Positions 34,022 through 46,445 of a stretch of DNA of 64,000 nucleotides are shown here, piece after piece. The notes under the pieces were generated by a model. It was not told the DNA's origin. It was given only the letters and a program-made list of their open reading frames with translations, and did no database searches. This DNA is from Caenorhabditis elegans (lineage: Eukaryota > Nematoda > Chromadorea > Rhabditida > Rhabditidae). Both the position numbers and the translations under genes were made by a program. Location: contig NC_003283.11 of NCBI RefSeq assembly GCF_000002985.6, positions 10,602,001 to 10,666,000 of the forward strand. The letters are read 5' to 3'. Numbering within the stretch: position 1 is the first letter of the stretch; each line of letters begins with the position of its first letter.

Positions 34022-37000
34022 ATGCACGCAAGAAGTCGTCGGTCAGCTCGTCGTCAAAATTCGTTTCGTCAAATTAGAAAAATTGTTCAATTTGGAGTAA
34101 GCTTTTTTAAAATAATATATTTTTAAAAACAAGAAACTTTAAACTTTTGGTGAAAGGACTGTTCAAATTAGAAAAAGTATCAACTCAAGAATTCAGAAGA
34201 AAGCTTGATTACTTTTCAAAATAAGAAATGTTTGAAGGTTGTACAACCAATGTAAAACTTTATAGTTTTTTAATGAAAACATTACTTTAAATTAATATCT
34301 AATCTAATCGGTGAGTATTTTAAGAACTTAAAAATATCGGCCACGTACATGATAAAATGTTTATTTGAGAAAATCGTTTTTTTTGTTGAGAAAATCGTTT
34401 TTTGAGCTTCGCTTTCCAAGTCGTCGTAGAAAATTTTTTGGGAATTAATAAAGGTTCCAGATGAAAATTTTAGTGTAAAACAAAATTAAATAATTTTAAG
34501 TTGTTTGTTCATTAATTTTTAATTTTATAATGTGTTCCTTATAATAAAAACAATTGAAAAGGTAATAATTTGCCCACTACAAAGTATTGAACTGATACAG
34601 CACATAATGTAGAGAATATATTACAAATTCACATGTCAACAAAAATTTCAAAAATTGATGATTTTCTTGAAATTGGAAAGAAATCAGTTATGATATCAAT
34701 TTGTATATCTGCTTATCAGACTTTAAAATTTTTCAACGTCGTTCCCGTACATACTACATAAGAAGCTAATCAGTGATTATTTCATTTCCCGAGTGCAGTC
34801 ATCCTTTGGCCTAAGGGTGGATATTTATATATCTTTCATCTCTTCCAACATTTTCCAATAGATGTTTAATGAACAATTTTTTATTAAAATGAGATGGGTG
34901 CAAACTCACTTTTGCAAAAAAGTTTTAATTGAAGTTTGCAAAGTTCTTGAAAGATTTTTCTGTGAAATAAGATTTAGTTTTCAAATTTTGAATCGAAGGT
35001 AGCATTAGTTGTGAAGTTAATAATAAATTAAAAATTTTGCATTAATTTTTTCTATAAGAAATGAGTCCTCTTTTATTTTTTAATGAGATTTTTTTCAGCC
35101 AGAAAAGGTTTAATTGCTTTCTAGCCTCTATTTTTTGTTAAATAAAAGTTCAATTTTATGATTGTTTACGGAAAACTATCTTGAAAAATAAAAAAAATAA
35201 AATTTTGTTTTTTAAAATTGATCATTCATCTTTATTATCATTTTTGGAGCTGATCATAACTTACTCACTAAAGCAATGAGAGTTTTTTCTGCATTTCTTA
35301 GTCCATAAAATTTTAAAAACTCTAGTTTGTATTCAGAAATCAATACAACTTGCAGGATTCTCCGCTTTGTTGCAAAATTAAATGAATTTTTTTGTAGTCA
35401 GGCAAAATTGTTTCAAAAATAATTTTTATTTATTTATTTTGGAATGAAATTTCGTTCATTGAAATGACGTTATAGATATTTTTGAATTCCTTATGTTCTT
35501 CCCTTCATTATTTGTTTAATTATTTTGATCAGTGATCAAAAAGTAAGGGAAAACAGATGAATAATCTCTCGTGATTCAGTGAAATATTCATTTTGTATCT
35601 AGGTACAATTAAGGGACGTCTTCGTTTTTTCTTCTTTTTCATCTTCTCGCCAGCGGCAAATTGCTTGTGTATTGCTTTACAATCTATGAACACTTTTTCA
35701 GCCCACTCTTCTTTTCGCTTTTCTATGTTTTACACTCAATATTTTCTGTCATTTTGTACTTCTTCAGCTGACCTTATTGTAGTTCTATCCAGCTCATTTC
35801 ATGAAGATTTTAATAATTTTTTTGCCCCTTCTTTCCAATAAATATAAAAATGAATAATATTATTATTTACAAGTTTTGATGTCATTCTGAAAATTCAGAA
35901 AACATTCCTTGAGTGACCAAGAAACGTGGAATCCTTCATGAGCTTTCATTCTAGGTCTTCGAGTTTAAGTCTAACTTAATGAAGATGAAAGCTTCATATG
36001 AAATAATTTCAAAAACAGTGGTTGCAAATTATGAAATTTTAAATGTTTAGCTGACAAGGAAAGGAAGTCAATCTAGTATCGGACTTTAAATTGAGACGTA
36101 TGTCATTTGAAAGCTTATGTTTAGACTAGATCACCACAAAAATTTCAGCGGCGGAACTCAACTCTGAACCCCTGAAATCGCCATCTGAAAGTGCTCCAGT
36201 GCATTTTTTCGCTGGCTTCTATGTCAAGTAAATGGCCTTAAAAGGGGTTCTGAGAGATTAGAAATTGTTTTTGGGGGTTTTTAGGGTCTAACAAACAATG
36301 TGGGAGCTTTTTGGAATTTTTTATTTTTTTGAAAAAAATCTGAAATTTTTTCGATCCATTGGACACAAAATTTTTGGTCAAAAAATTTTTTTTTGAAAAA
36401 ATTCCAAAACTATTTTTTTGTATCCGGGCATGCAAAAAGCTACATATTTCTTCGAATTGAGCATTGTTACAAAATTTTACAATTTTTTACAAAGGGCCCG
36501 ATTGCAGTTTTTAAAAATTGAAGAAAAAAAATTATTCCCACTGAAAGAATCGAACACGAGACCTTTACTTCATTATTCCAAGCGTTTACCATTCGGCCAT
36601 CAACCGTTGTTTTTTATTGTTTTCAATGTTTGTAATCATTTTATAAAGATTGAAAATCATTTTTTGTATAAGTAAAATGAATAAGTACGAAATAGTATTG
36701 AAAACTAGGAGGGCGCAGAGAAAAATTTTCAGAAGGCGATTTCAGGGGTTCAGAGTTGAGTTCCGCCGCTGAAATTTTTGTGGTGATCTAGTCTAAACAT
36801 AAGCTTTCAAATGACATACGTCTCAATTTAAAGTCCGATACTAGATTGACTTCCTTTCCTTGTGAGGAGGATACTGCATTAAAATTGAAAACTTTCAATT
36901 ATTTGAGGCTTTTGTTTTTTCTCCATAACTTTAGCATTTGTTTGCTCATTTACCTAATTGACACATTGGGAATATTTTGATCTCACACCGTTTTATTATT

Positions 37001-40000
37001 TTTTGTTTCACAAAACAAAATAGTTTGGTAATTTTGTTTTTTCTGTTTCAAAGAAGGAAAAAATCAAGTAGCATTTCCCATTCTTCTTCCGGTTTCATAA
37101 TTTCTCAATTGAATAATTTATCAGTAATTCTCTATTTAAGAGTTTCAAATGTATCTCAACAATTTTTTTACTTGAGATTCATTGAGTTTTTAACGAGAAA
37201 AAGGATAAATTTTTTCGATAAATGTAACTTGAATTTCAGTAATGTTCGAAAGAATTTTTTTTCAAATATGAAAGTTATGTTTTAGTTTTTGAGATTTTCA
37301 GAATTATTCAATTACAATCTGTTTATATCTCATTTAATTATAACAATTTGTAAACCATTTAAAAATTGTTATAAGATATGCTGAATTAGCAGATTATTAT
37401 GTTTTTATAATATTATTTTCTCCCTCATTAGAGCTCACAACTTGTTTCACATTGAAATAACAAAAAAATTTGTTCCAATTTCCAGTTCATTTGTTGTCTG
37501 ATTCCAATTATTTGGCTTCAAGAAAATGATCAACTTTTCCGAATTTTCCAACAAAAACATGCATTCACACCTTTTCACTTCTTTTCATCTTCTCTTCATT
37601 CTTTTTTGTTCCTTATCACTCACTCGTTCTAGTTTTTCTAGCTCTGCATATATACACGTAACACAACAATTCGTATCTGCGTCTACCAATCTTACTCATT
37701 CTTTACTTTTTATAATCGCTCACAGCAGATCCTTTTTCTCTTCTTATCACTCGATCATCTCTGCGTCTCCTTTTGTCTCAGCAGCTCTCACGGCGACGAC
37801 TTCATCTCCCACAGCAACACATATCACAAAGAGTTCCTTTTTTTTTGGAAATTCCGTTGAGAAAACAATGTTGTCGTACCGTCTGAAAAGGACGTGTGCC
37901 TCACAGGTGAGATCTCGATATCAAAATTATTATCGTCATTCATTATCAGCCCCTGAAAGCTTTCATATTCCCGGTGAATCCTCACCAAATCTATCACATA
38001 TATCAACACTTGATCTTGATTATTTGGCTGAATGTGGGATTCAAGAACCCCATTATGGAAAGGTAAACAAAATATATTTATTTTTAAAAAATCAGCTACT
38101 TGAGATATTTGGTTACTTGAGATATTCGGCACAAAATAGTTTTTTATCTTTCAACCAAATTAATATTGTAGGTATTTCAAGTTTTTTCTAAATTGTTTTT
38201 TTTCTGTTAGGTAACATTTAGATTCAAGATTTCAATTTTTGTAGTATAATGCAAATAAAATTTGGAATCTATGCACAAAAAATAATTTTCGATAATTAAA
38301 ACACGCAAACATACAAAATACCAATCTTCGAAGCAAATAATATTCCTTAACTTTGAATGTATTCCTGTTTGTCTTCTGTGCTTGACCTAGATAAAAATTA
38401 CATTATCAAGTTCAATAAGTTCAATTCAATAGATCAAAACAAAATTGTTCCAGAGTTAACAACTTTTTTAGTTTTTGTCAATGTGAATAGTTTAAAATAA
38501 TAACCTAATTTAATACAATAACAAACAAAAACGGATATTTAAAATTTATTGGATCACAAATTTTGTCTTGCGAAAACATATGTTTTCTATTTTAACTGAT
38601 TCTCTAGAGGTTTCCTTAAGTTTCGGCAGTTTTCTTACGCTTTTCACAAATAAGTTTTTTCACAAAAAAAAACATCAAAATGCTTCATAGTATTGCTTCA
38701 AAGGAATCTAACAAAATTGAGCATGCAAAATTACGTATGCAAACGTTTAAAGAAACAGTAAGTTAAATAATGTTGCAATTAATATAATGTTATAAATAAC
38801 TAATTTACTAAAATCGACAAAAAGAATTCGGAAAACGTGATTACAAATATAGCCCAAAAATTTGAATTTATTACTGAAAACAATTTTTCCTTCGGAAAAA
38901 AAATATTCAAAAAACCCAATCCTGTGACAAATTATAGGAACTGATCGTTACTGGTGTTATTTGAATAACGAATCATGTCTTGTCTATTATGGAATTTTTT
39001 GTAAGTTTATTCAGGAAAATAAACTTATGCTTTGAAAACAAGTATAATATTAGCTTTTTTGTGATTTCTGAAAGTTTGAACAAATTCGTAAGCTTCGAAA
39101 TTCAATCTGACACAAAAAAGTGGGGAGGCGACTCATTTCCTGTTTGCACAAAACGATCAGAGATTCCCTTTTGAAACCTTTTTCTGTCTCTTCTGTTCAT
39201 ATTCTTTTTCTCCAAGGATTAGAGTCTTTTGATACGAAACTCCACCCCGTGATAGCTTCACAATAGAGTTTTGTTCGTGAGAAGAGGCACACTTTATTGA
39301 ATCTAAATCGAAAAGAAAACGAAGATTCTTTCACATTTTGACTTTTTCTTTCTTCTGCGTCTTTTTTTTGCGACCAGTAGCTATTCAAGCTTTAGAAATA
39401 TGGTAAGACTAAAGGTAAGGCTTCTGCAATTTCTGGAATCTATTCATATGACGTCACTCTCTATGCAGACGATGCCATAATGCTCAAAAGATGAGCAAGA
39501 AATCAAATTTAGAATAGGGAATGGCTTATGGGCCCCGAGGCCAAAATAACACCTTTTCTTCTTCTTTTCCTTGTTGTGTCATAGGTTCTCAAAAAGATTC
39601 TTCACTTGTTCATTTCCTATTTTTGGATTCAAAAAACTTTTTTTCGTTTTTCTGTTTCTGGTGTTAAAATCGCAAATATCTTGAAACTTGATACTAAAAT
39701 GCTATAATGGATGTGAGAACACTGCCATAAAAAGCGAGAAAACACAAGTTGTGGTTTGATGTTTGTACAACAAGAAAAAAAGACTCTCTTGAATTTTAAA
39801 GTATGAGCATAATCTGATTCGGAAATTGGCTTCCTTTTAACCAAAATCTCTGATATTTCTCAAATATGTTCTAATGTGGGAATTCTATTCGATTTTTCCA
39901 CTCTAAGCGCGTGTCTTCTTGGAAAATATCCGATGACACGAGCGCGACGAGTTAACGATTCTCACTCGTTTTGAATTCACTCGTAGAGTTTTATATTGCT

Positions 40001-43000
40001 CGGCTATTGCCTATAAATGATAAGCTGATAATGTTTTCAAGTGTTTCCAAATCTAATTTAAATGTCGCGAAAATTGCAAAACAGCAGGTAATTTTGGTTT
40101 ATTAAATTTTGGTTTGTACAACTTTTTAGTGAAATGGTGATTTTGTAAAAATTAAAATTCTAAAAACGTTTTTATTCGATCAAGTTTACTATAATTCATA
40201 ATTAATCGTATATTTTTGGATTTTTGTATTTTCAGATTTTTCTGTCTAACTTTCAAGTTTTAAATGTTAGACTTTGGTGAAAATCCGAAAAAAACAAAAA
40301 AAAAACTTTAAGATCAAATCACTCTACATCTTTTTAATAATGTTTTAACAATTTGTAGCGTCTCCAAGCCGAGGAAAACGCTGCTGTTCAAGCAGCAAGT
40401 ATGGAGAGAAGAGTTGCTTTTCGGCCTCCTCCAATTGGTGAATCAAGGAGCACGACGATCACACATGATTCCGGTTTGATTTTCATTGAATTCGTGGGAA
40501 CTTTTCTTTTATTTCATGGAAATATATTGCAGGGTCCAATGCCGATACTTACATGAGGCTTAATGTTGGTGGAAAATCGTATTACGTTCGTGCGGAACTC
40601 TATACATCTGAATGGACAAGAATGCATGAATTACTTGATTCAAGTCACGAAGAAAGGTTGTTCAATTAAAATAAATTGAATTAATTTTGATTTTTTTGTT
40701 TTAGGTTAAAAATGGTGGATGGGTTTGATTCTAAAACCGGAGAGTACTATCTGGAAAGAAATGCCAAATTGACTGACCATGTTATGGATTTTTTTGTGAC
40801 AGGAAGCTTACATAAACCACAAAATGTTTGTGTCGAAAGATTTAAGGAGGAATTAGAGTACTGGAAGATAAAACCAGATCAGGTGAGGTATACTTCAAAA
40901 GCAGTGAGAGAATAAGACGAAATTAATTCAAGAACATGAAACAAAAAACAAAATCATTTGTCTAATATTTTGATCAGAACAAAGAGGAAATACAATTAAT
41001 GTTATTTAGCTCTCAACCTGCTGCCAAATCCCCAGTGAGCATCATGTTCGTAAACTTTCACGTGGAACGTCATTCAATGAAGACGACTATGTCACAGATT
41101 TCGATGGAGCGTGTTTCGCAGGACCACGTCTCGCAATGTGGAAATTCTTGGAGGATCCTCAATCATCTGTATTCGCTGCCGTATTTGCTTTGCTATCTGT
41201 GTTTTTTGTTTTTGCATCAGTCGTTGGTCTTATTCTTGGCTCAATGCCAGAGTTTCAGGCAGACTCGTCTAATGCAGCAACTTATCATGTTATGCATGTC
41301 AGGAGTCGACCGAATGATTATGGTGAGTTATTAGTTATCTTCCTACTAAAGTCATTTATTCATTTTAGGAAATAAATTTGGAAACGACGATGACGTGGCG
41401 CCCAATGAGCTGCTCAAGGATTTTGTGTATAAACCTACCGACTCTCCGAATCTTCCACTTACCATTTTAGAATACATATGTATTGGGTGGTTCACATTTG
41501 AATATTTAGTCAGGTCAGGGAGTATTCCATAATAAATCTAAAGAAATCAAATTTCAGATTTACAATATATCCACGGAAGCGACAATTCGTGAAAAAAACT
41601 CTCAACATTATTGATCTCTCTACAATTCTTCCATTTTATTTGGAAATCTGTCTCCCACTATTTGGAGTAGAGTCCCGACTTAAAGAATTTACAGGTTTGT
41701 TGGCATAAAAAATTGCTCGTATGAACTGAAAAAATAAGTAGAAAATAGAATGCATTGATTGGCATGTGATAAACCATTCCAGGTATAACATCCGGTTGGC
41801 CTTTTCTAGGTAAGACACCAACAGGAAATATGTAGAGTTTGTTGGTGGAAACGATTTTTAACACATCTTTTACTAATTGAGATGACTAACAATTAAACAA
41901 GCATGACATAGAGTGGAAAAGGACGTTGGGCTTTCAGAAAAAAAACAATCGAGATTTCAGGTGCAATGTTGGTTGTTCGAGTTCTTCGAGTTCTACGTAT
42001 GGCCAGGGTTTTCAAATTGGCCAGATACAGTACAAGTCTGCAGGTAATAATTGTTTTATGTTTAAAATATGCTGAAAAATTGAGTTGTACTTGGTAAATA
42101 TGGTAGGAAATATAATCCCACTGATAGAAACCCGAATGTGAATCAAAGAGAAATTTAATATCAGTAAAAAAGAAAGTCACAACAAAATTAATAATAAAAA
42201 CAACAAAGGATTTCAGACATTCGGACACACACTTCAGTCATCAATCACAGAATTGAGCATGCTGAGCATGTTTTTGATCACAGGAATTGTATTCTTCTCA
42301 ACAATTATGTACTATCTTGAGAAAGACGAACCACATACAGATTTCTACAGTATCCCCGCCGGCTGTTGGTGGTGTGTGTAAGTGATAATTACCTTGAGAG
42401 TCCATTGGATATTCTTATGTTCGGATGAATTACAGGGTCACAATGGCTACGGTAGGATATGGAGATGCAAAACCAGTAACAACTCGTAAGTTACTAATAA
42501 TTTCAAATGTAATCATCCGTAGTTATCACTTTTCAGTTGGAAAACTCGTGGCAACTTCTACATCAATTTGCGGAATTATAGTTTTGGCGTTTCCAATTTC
42601 TATGATCGTTGAGAAATTTGCAACGGCACAGCAAAGAGCAATCGAGGATCAACAAATTCAACAAGGTCAGAAATCCTTTTTTTTTAATTTTTGGAATAAA
42701 ATCATTAGACTGTGTAAACACTTACTATTAGTGAATATACTTTACTAATTCAAAAAAAAACAAGTTTTCAGAAGTCCCTGATATTGTGATTTGACGAGGT
42801 AACACCCAATTTAATTTTGTAAACGTTTATATAATTATTTTTAGCTTTTTTCATCACCCTTCGGCTTTTCCTACCCCACAATCACTAAATCCAATTTTTA
42901 TTTTAATATAACCCAATGCTTCATTCCTGTATTTATTATTCTTTATCGGTTAAACTCTTTTTTTTTCAGCTCAAATGTCAGCAGTGGCTAATAATGCTCT

Positions 43001-43067
43001 CCTCCGACGGTTCCCAACTCGAAGAAAAGTTCGGCGGAATACAACAGTCTCGGTGAACAATATATAG
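34022..43067 (+). CDS. voltage-gated K+ channel (Kv, non-Shaker type), alternative first and last exons
   Basis: Six-transmembrane Kv subunit of excitable cells. Common exons: 40359-40473, 40533-40656, 40705-40882, 41010-41322, 41369-41513, 41558-41694, 41961-42043, 42217-42377, 42436-42485, 42537-42665, 42970-43067. Three candidate first exons, all ending in phase 0: 34022-34096, 37868-38062, 40031-40087, giving 535, 575 or 529 residues. On the 529 form: T1 tetramerisation domain about 58-165 with a perfect HX5CX20CC zinc motif (Kv2/3/4 class); S1 about 205-227; S4 RVLRVLRMARVFKLAR about 358-375; filter TVGYGD about 440; S6 ending FPISMIVEKF. The second proline of the usual PxP gate is Ser. 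An alternative last exon may lie at 42772-42794. Poly(A) signals at 43077 and 43118. Exact C. elegans gene name not certain to me. Confidence 0.9.
36054..36863. mobile_element. inverted-repeat DNA element in the K+ channel intron
   Basis: Terminal inverted repeats of about 130 bases: 36054-36186 begins ACAAGGAAAGGAAGTC, and 36731-36863 is its near-perfect inverse, ending CTTTCCTTGT. The interior has no transposase ORF but carries a tRNA-like segment at 36541-36608. A third, single-arm copy lies at 47030-47204. It is a non-autonomous element that relies on a source elsewhere, by inference. Confidence 0.85.
36541..36608 (-). other. tRNA-like (SINE-like) segment inside the inverted-repeat element
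   Basis: On the minus strand the segment carries a box A-like TGGCCGAATGG and, about 40 bases later, a box B-like GTGTTCGATTC (consensus GGTTCGANTCC), spaced as in a tRNA gene. I could not fold good acceptor, anticodon and T stems, so it is not a functional tRNA. It may be a degenerate tRNA or a tRNA-derived promoter captured by the element. Confidence 0.5.
37761..37770 (+). promoter_or_regulatory. CTGCGTCTCC promoter-type word before the second K+ channel first exon
   Basis: Nine of ten bases match the recurring word. It sits 98 bases upstream of the ATG at 37868, supporting an independent promoter there. Confidence 0.4.
42772..42794 (+). CDS. candidate alternative last exon of the K+ channel
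   Basis: After a 3' splice site TTTTCAG ending at 42771 the frame set by the preceding exon (phase 1 at 42665) reads EVPDIVI and stops. The resulting C-terminus ends Ile-Val-Ile, a class II PDZ-ligand pattern, in place of the longer basic tail encoded by 42970-43067. Splice signal and phase are seen; use in vivo is inferred. Confidence 0.4.
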
Positions 43068-43139
43068 TCTGGAGAAAATAAAAATACAAAATTTTGAATA
43101 CGGGAACTCTTCGTTTCAATAAAAACATTTTAACTAGTT

Positions 43140-44928
43140 CTATTCATTTGCAGTTTCTAGTTGTGTTTCGGATTTGGCCGTATAAGTGGTTCCTGAAATC
43201 TGAAATACAAATCTGAAGTTCTTGAATTACATTTAAAACTTACAGTTTCGGACATTTGAGTTCTGTCAGTAACAACAGCGGTACTTGAAGTGGAGCTCAC
43301 CATGCTGTTGTGACTCTTGGCTGTATGTGGAAGCATCTGGAAAAACTAGTATAAAAGTCTATAAAAAATAATTCGAACAGTAATGCAATTTCCAATACAA
43401 AGTTTTTTTTTTAAATAAAAATGAAACTCACATCCGATTCTGATGATCTTGAGTTATCCTGATTATGAAGGTTCGGAATTTCAATTGGATCTTCATGTGC
43501 ATTAATCAAATACTCTTCTCGCCTACGATTTGCTTCCAACCACTCATTTTCTTCGTTTCGTTTCTGGAAATCTAAAGCAACGGAAGATTACGGTACAGTG
43601 AGCCACGCCCATTCTCACCCTCCTCTACCAATCCAAACATGAAAAGGCCACAACAACAGAGAATGAGCCCCATGACAAAGAATATGAGAACTACAAAAAC
43701 TGCTACAAGAGATGGCCAAATCGGGGTATAACTGGTCGGAACCGATGAAAAGTACATATACTTCGGCTCAATTCCATCGGAGATATTGAGAAATGCTGAA
43801 CTCAAAGATGCAAAACTGTCCACAATTGTCTCCAATTTTTCTGAAAATGTAAATTTGAGAATACGAGTTGTGTGCATCTAGACAAACAATACTTTTCACT
43901 TGCTTCTTTTGTTTTCAAATTTTTTATATTTAAACTGCAAAACTGGACTTTATTGAGATAAAACAAAAATAGAACTCAAAAAATTAAATTTGTGTTCCGT
44001 GTTTTAAAAATATATTAATAAAATATTGGGCAAATTGACAATTTGGCAAGCTGTCTTAAAATTTGCGGAAAATCTGTAATATCCGCTGTGGTAATTAAAC
44101 TGATAGTTTCAAGTAATTAAACTGAGAGTTTCAAAAAATATGTTTAGAATAGTTAAATTCTAAAACCCATGAAAACCTAAAACTTTCAGAACTTCTCTTG
44201 TTTTCTCACACACCATAAAACAAAGATTCAGTTGTGAACGGAATTGCATCGAATCCAAAAAGTTTCAAAAGTTTACAATCATGATGGTGGCAAAGTCCAA
44301 TCTTCTGACGAACCAAAGCCGTGGATTCTGAAATGAATTATTTTAATAAATCTACTAAAAATGATATATTACCCGAACTAATACTCAAAAGCAGCGGATC
44401 CAGTTGATGAGGTCCACAAGTAGTCAGAAATTCCAGAGATTCAAATACTCTGATAACTTTCCCACGAAGTAGAGCTTCTAAAAAGTTACTTTAAATTAAT
44501 GAAATATAATATAAGCTCACGATTAATGCCACGTGTTTTCAAATTACATTTTTGCATTACACTTAATTGTTTCTCAAACGATAAACTTTCAATTTGAAGT
44601 CCGCTGTCTCTTCCGTAACATTTCATAAAAGTCTCTATGACTTGTGGTAAATAATTAAATTTGAATAAGTGAAAGTGTTGATTATTCAAAGATTCGAAAA
44701 TGTCTTGGATGCTTTGATTCTTCGCCACTTTTGGAGCTACGAATGGGGTGTATTCCAAATTAATGAAAAGAACAGTTACAAATGACAAATCTGTTTTAGT
44801 TTTGTCCAGAACTTCGCAGGGATTCAAGATTGCCTTAAACTTAAAAATTTAATTTCACAAATCTTTTGAAAACTTACATTTGAAACAAGGGAAATGTATG
44901 AAATTAATAGAAATAAAAAACACCACAT
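43140..44928 (-). CDS. single-pass type I membrane protein of unknown function
   Basis: Family not recognised. Exons: 44928-44878, 44833-44521, 44477-44373, 44327-44214, 43840-43619, 43571-43432, 43336-43244, 43199-43140, all in phase, total 365 residues. Residues 1-17 form a signal peptide (MWCFLFLLISYISLVSN). A lumenal or extracellular domain of about 220 residues follows, with at least six cysteines and a CHHHDC cluster. One hydrophobic helix rich in Val/Leu/Phe/Cys follows, then an acidic/basic cytoplasmic tail (REEYLINAHED, later Ser-rich). The gene is tail-to-tail with the K+ channel; the stop codons are only 72 bases apart. Acceptor choice for the tail exon at 43571 is fixed by frame. 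Confidence 0.8.
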
Positions 44929-46445
44929 TCTCACTGCCACGATGGAGTTATAAACAAAGAAATGACCACGAAGTTAGCCATTTTATGTTTTATTTATTTT
45001 CAAACAAATTATTTTTGCATGTTCACGTACTTTATAGTTACCGTATACACATATTCTTCATAATCCTACTTTATTCATTTTGCAATTGAGCAAAGCATCT
45101 GCAGGTGCCTGATATTTTACGGCTTCCGCCCATTACCGTAGCTGAAAGAGTATAAATAGAAGATTCATCGTTCAAATGTTTAATGTTCGACTTTTCAAAT
45201 AATGTATTCCTACTAATTTCTGAAAAATAAGCCATCAAATGCGTCTAGTATCAAAATCATGTAAAAACTGTAAAACAGATTTTGTATGAGACGCATTTCG
45301 ATGACGGGCACAACAGAGACACCGCCCATAAGACGGTATCTTTTGATGGTAAGAGGTGTGAATCTATAATACGACTGTGTGATCCATGTGTCGGTTACCA
45401 TAAAAAGGTACATCTGTGGTCCCAAAAAAGGTGATAATGAGTATTCAAAGCATTTTAGCAGCTGCATAGTTACCGTATCTTAATAATAATAATAATAATT
45501 TATTACGCTCGCTGGGAGACGTGAAGGAATACAGAATACAAAAGTTATCATTGTTCGCTTGTACTAGAATTGGTGCAGTCGGGCAATTGTTTCCATTCCA
45601 TTAGAATGTTGTCCTTGTCCTTGCGTTGTCCTTGCGTAGACTCCCCCATAGTGGGCGAGCGATTCCCGAGTGAAAATAATCACGGAATGAAAAGAGTATA
45701 GATGTTTTCCTACTGTACAGTGTTTTCTCTATCAGTGTTGTCAGTCATTTACATTAATATTATCTTTTTCAGAGATGAAAAAGGAAAGCAAAACTAGATG
45801 TGAATTTTCTGTGAGTTTGATAAGCCTTTCCATAAAACGATCACAACATTTGTTGTACGTTTTGAAGAAAATTATAAACTACGACATGCGGATACATTAT
45901 TTTCAGACACATTTGGCGTTTCTATACGGAAAACTACAAGTTTACATAGCTGCACCTATGGCGACTTATATTTGTTTTGATTTTTTGGTTTCGGACTTCA
46001 AATAATATTACTTTTGTTGATCACAAATACTATTCTTCAACTTTCAAAAAACCGTCCACAATTTTTTAAAATTAAATTTTCATGTCAGCTTTAACAACAC
46101 TCTTTTTCAGTTCTATTTGACCCTTATTTGACCTTTGCTTTTATCAATTTTTATAATCATATTTGCAAATAAAATGATTGCCAAGGCAAATATTTTGTCT
46201 GAAAAATATTAAAAGTCAACAAAGTTATGAAACTTTTTCTACCGAAAACTATCAAAAAGTCTGAGACTGAGACACGGCTATATTTTTATTTGGCTCTCAC
46301 GATTCTGGAAAAGTACTTTTGTATGCTGACTACTGTACTTTCTCACATACAAAGATATATATTTACATTTCTCGACATCATTCCTTTTTTTATTCTGTAA
46401 GCATTTTCCAGAAAGCTTCTGATAGTACTCATCAAAACTTGAAAG
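44929..46445. other. intergenic region between the membrane protein and aquaporin genes
   Basis: Divergent spacer, so it should hold promoters for both genes. Contains a (TAA)n microsatellite at about 45481-45500 and short TTGTCCTTG(CG) tandem copies around 45608-45640. An ATG at 45775 sits two bases after a good acceptor and is followed by a phase-0 donor at 45810; it could be a further aquaporin first exon. A 76-codon plus ORF and an 84-codon minus ORF have no recognisable features. Confidence 0.4.

Noticed and set aside
36541-36608. A functional tRNA gene
   Set aside because: Boxes A and B are visible, but the acceptor, anticodon and T stems do not pair.
41636-41864. Minus-strand ORFs over the K+ channel S3 region
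   Set aside because: Shadows of the plus-strand exon and its intron.
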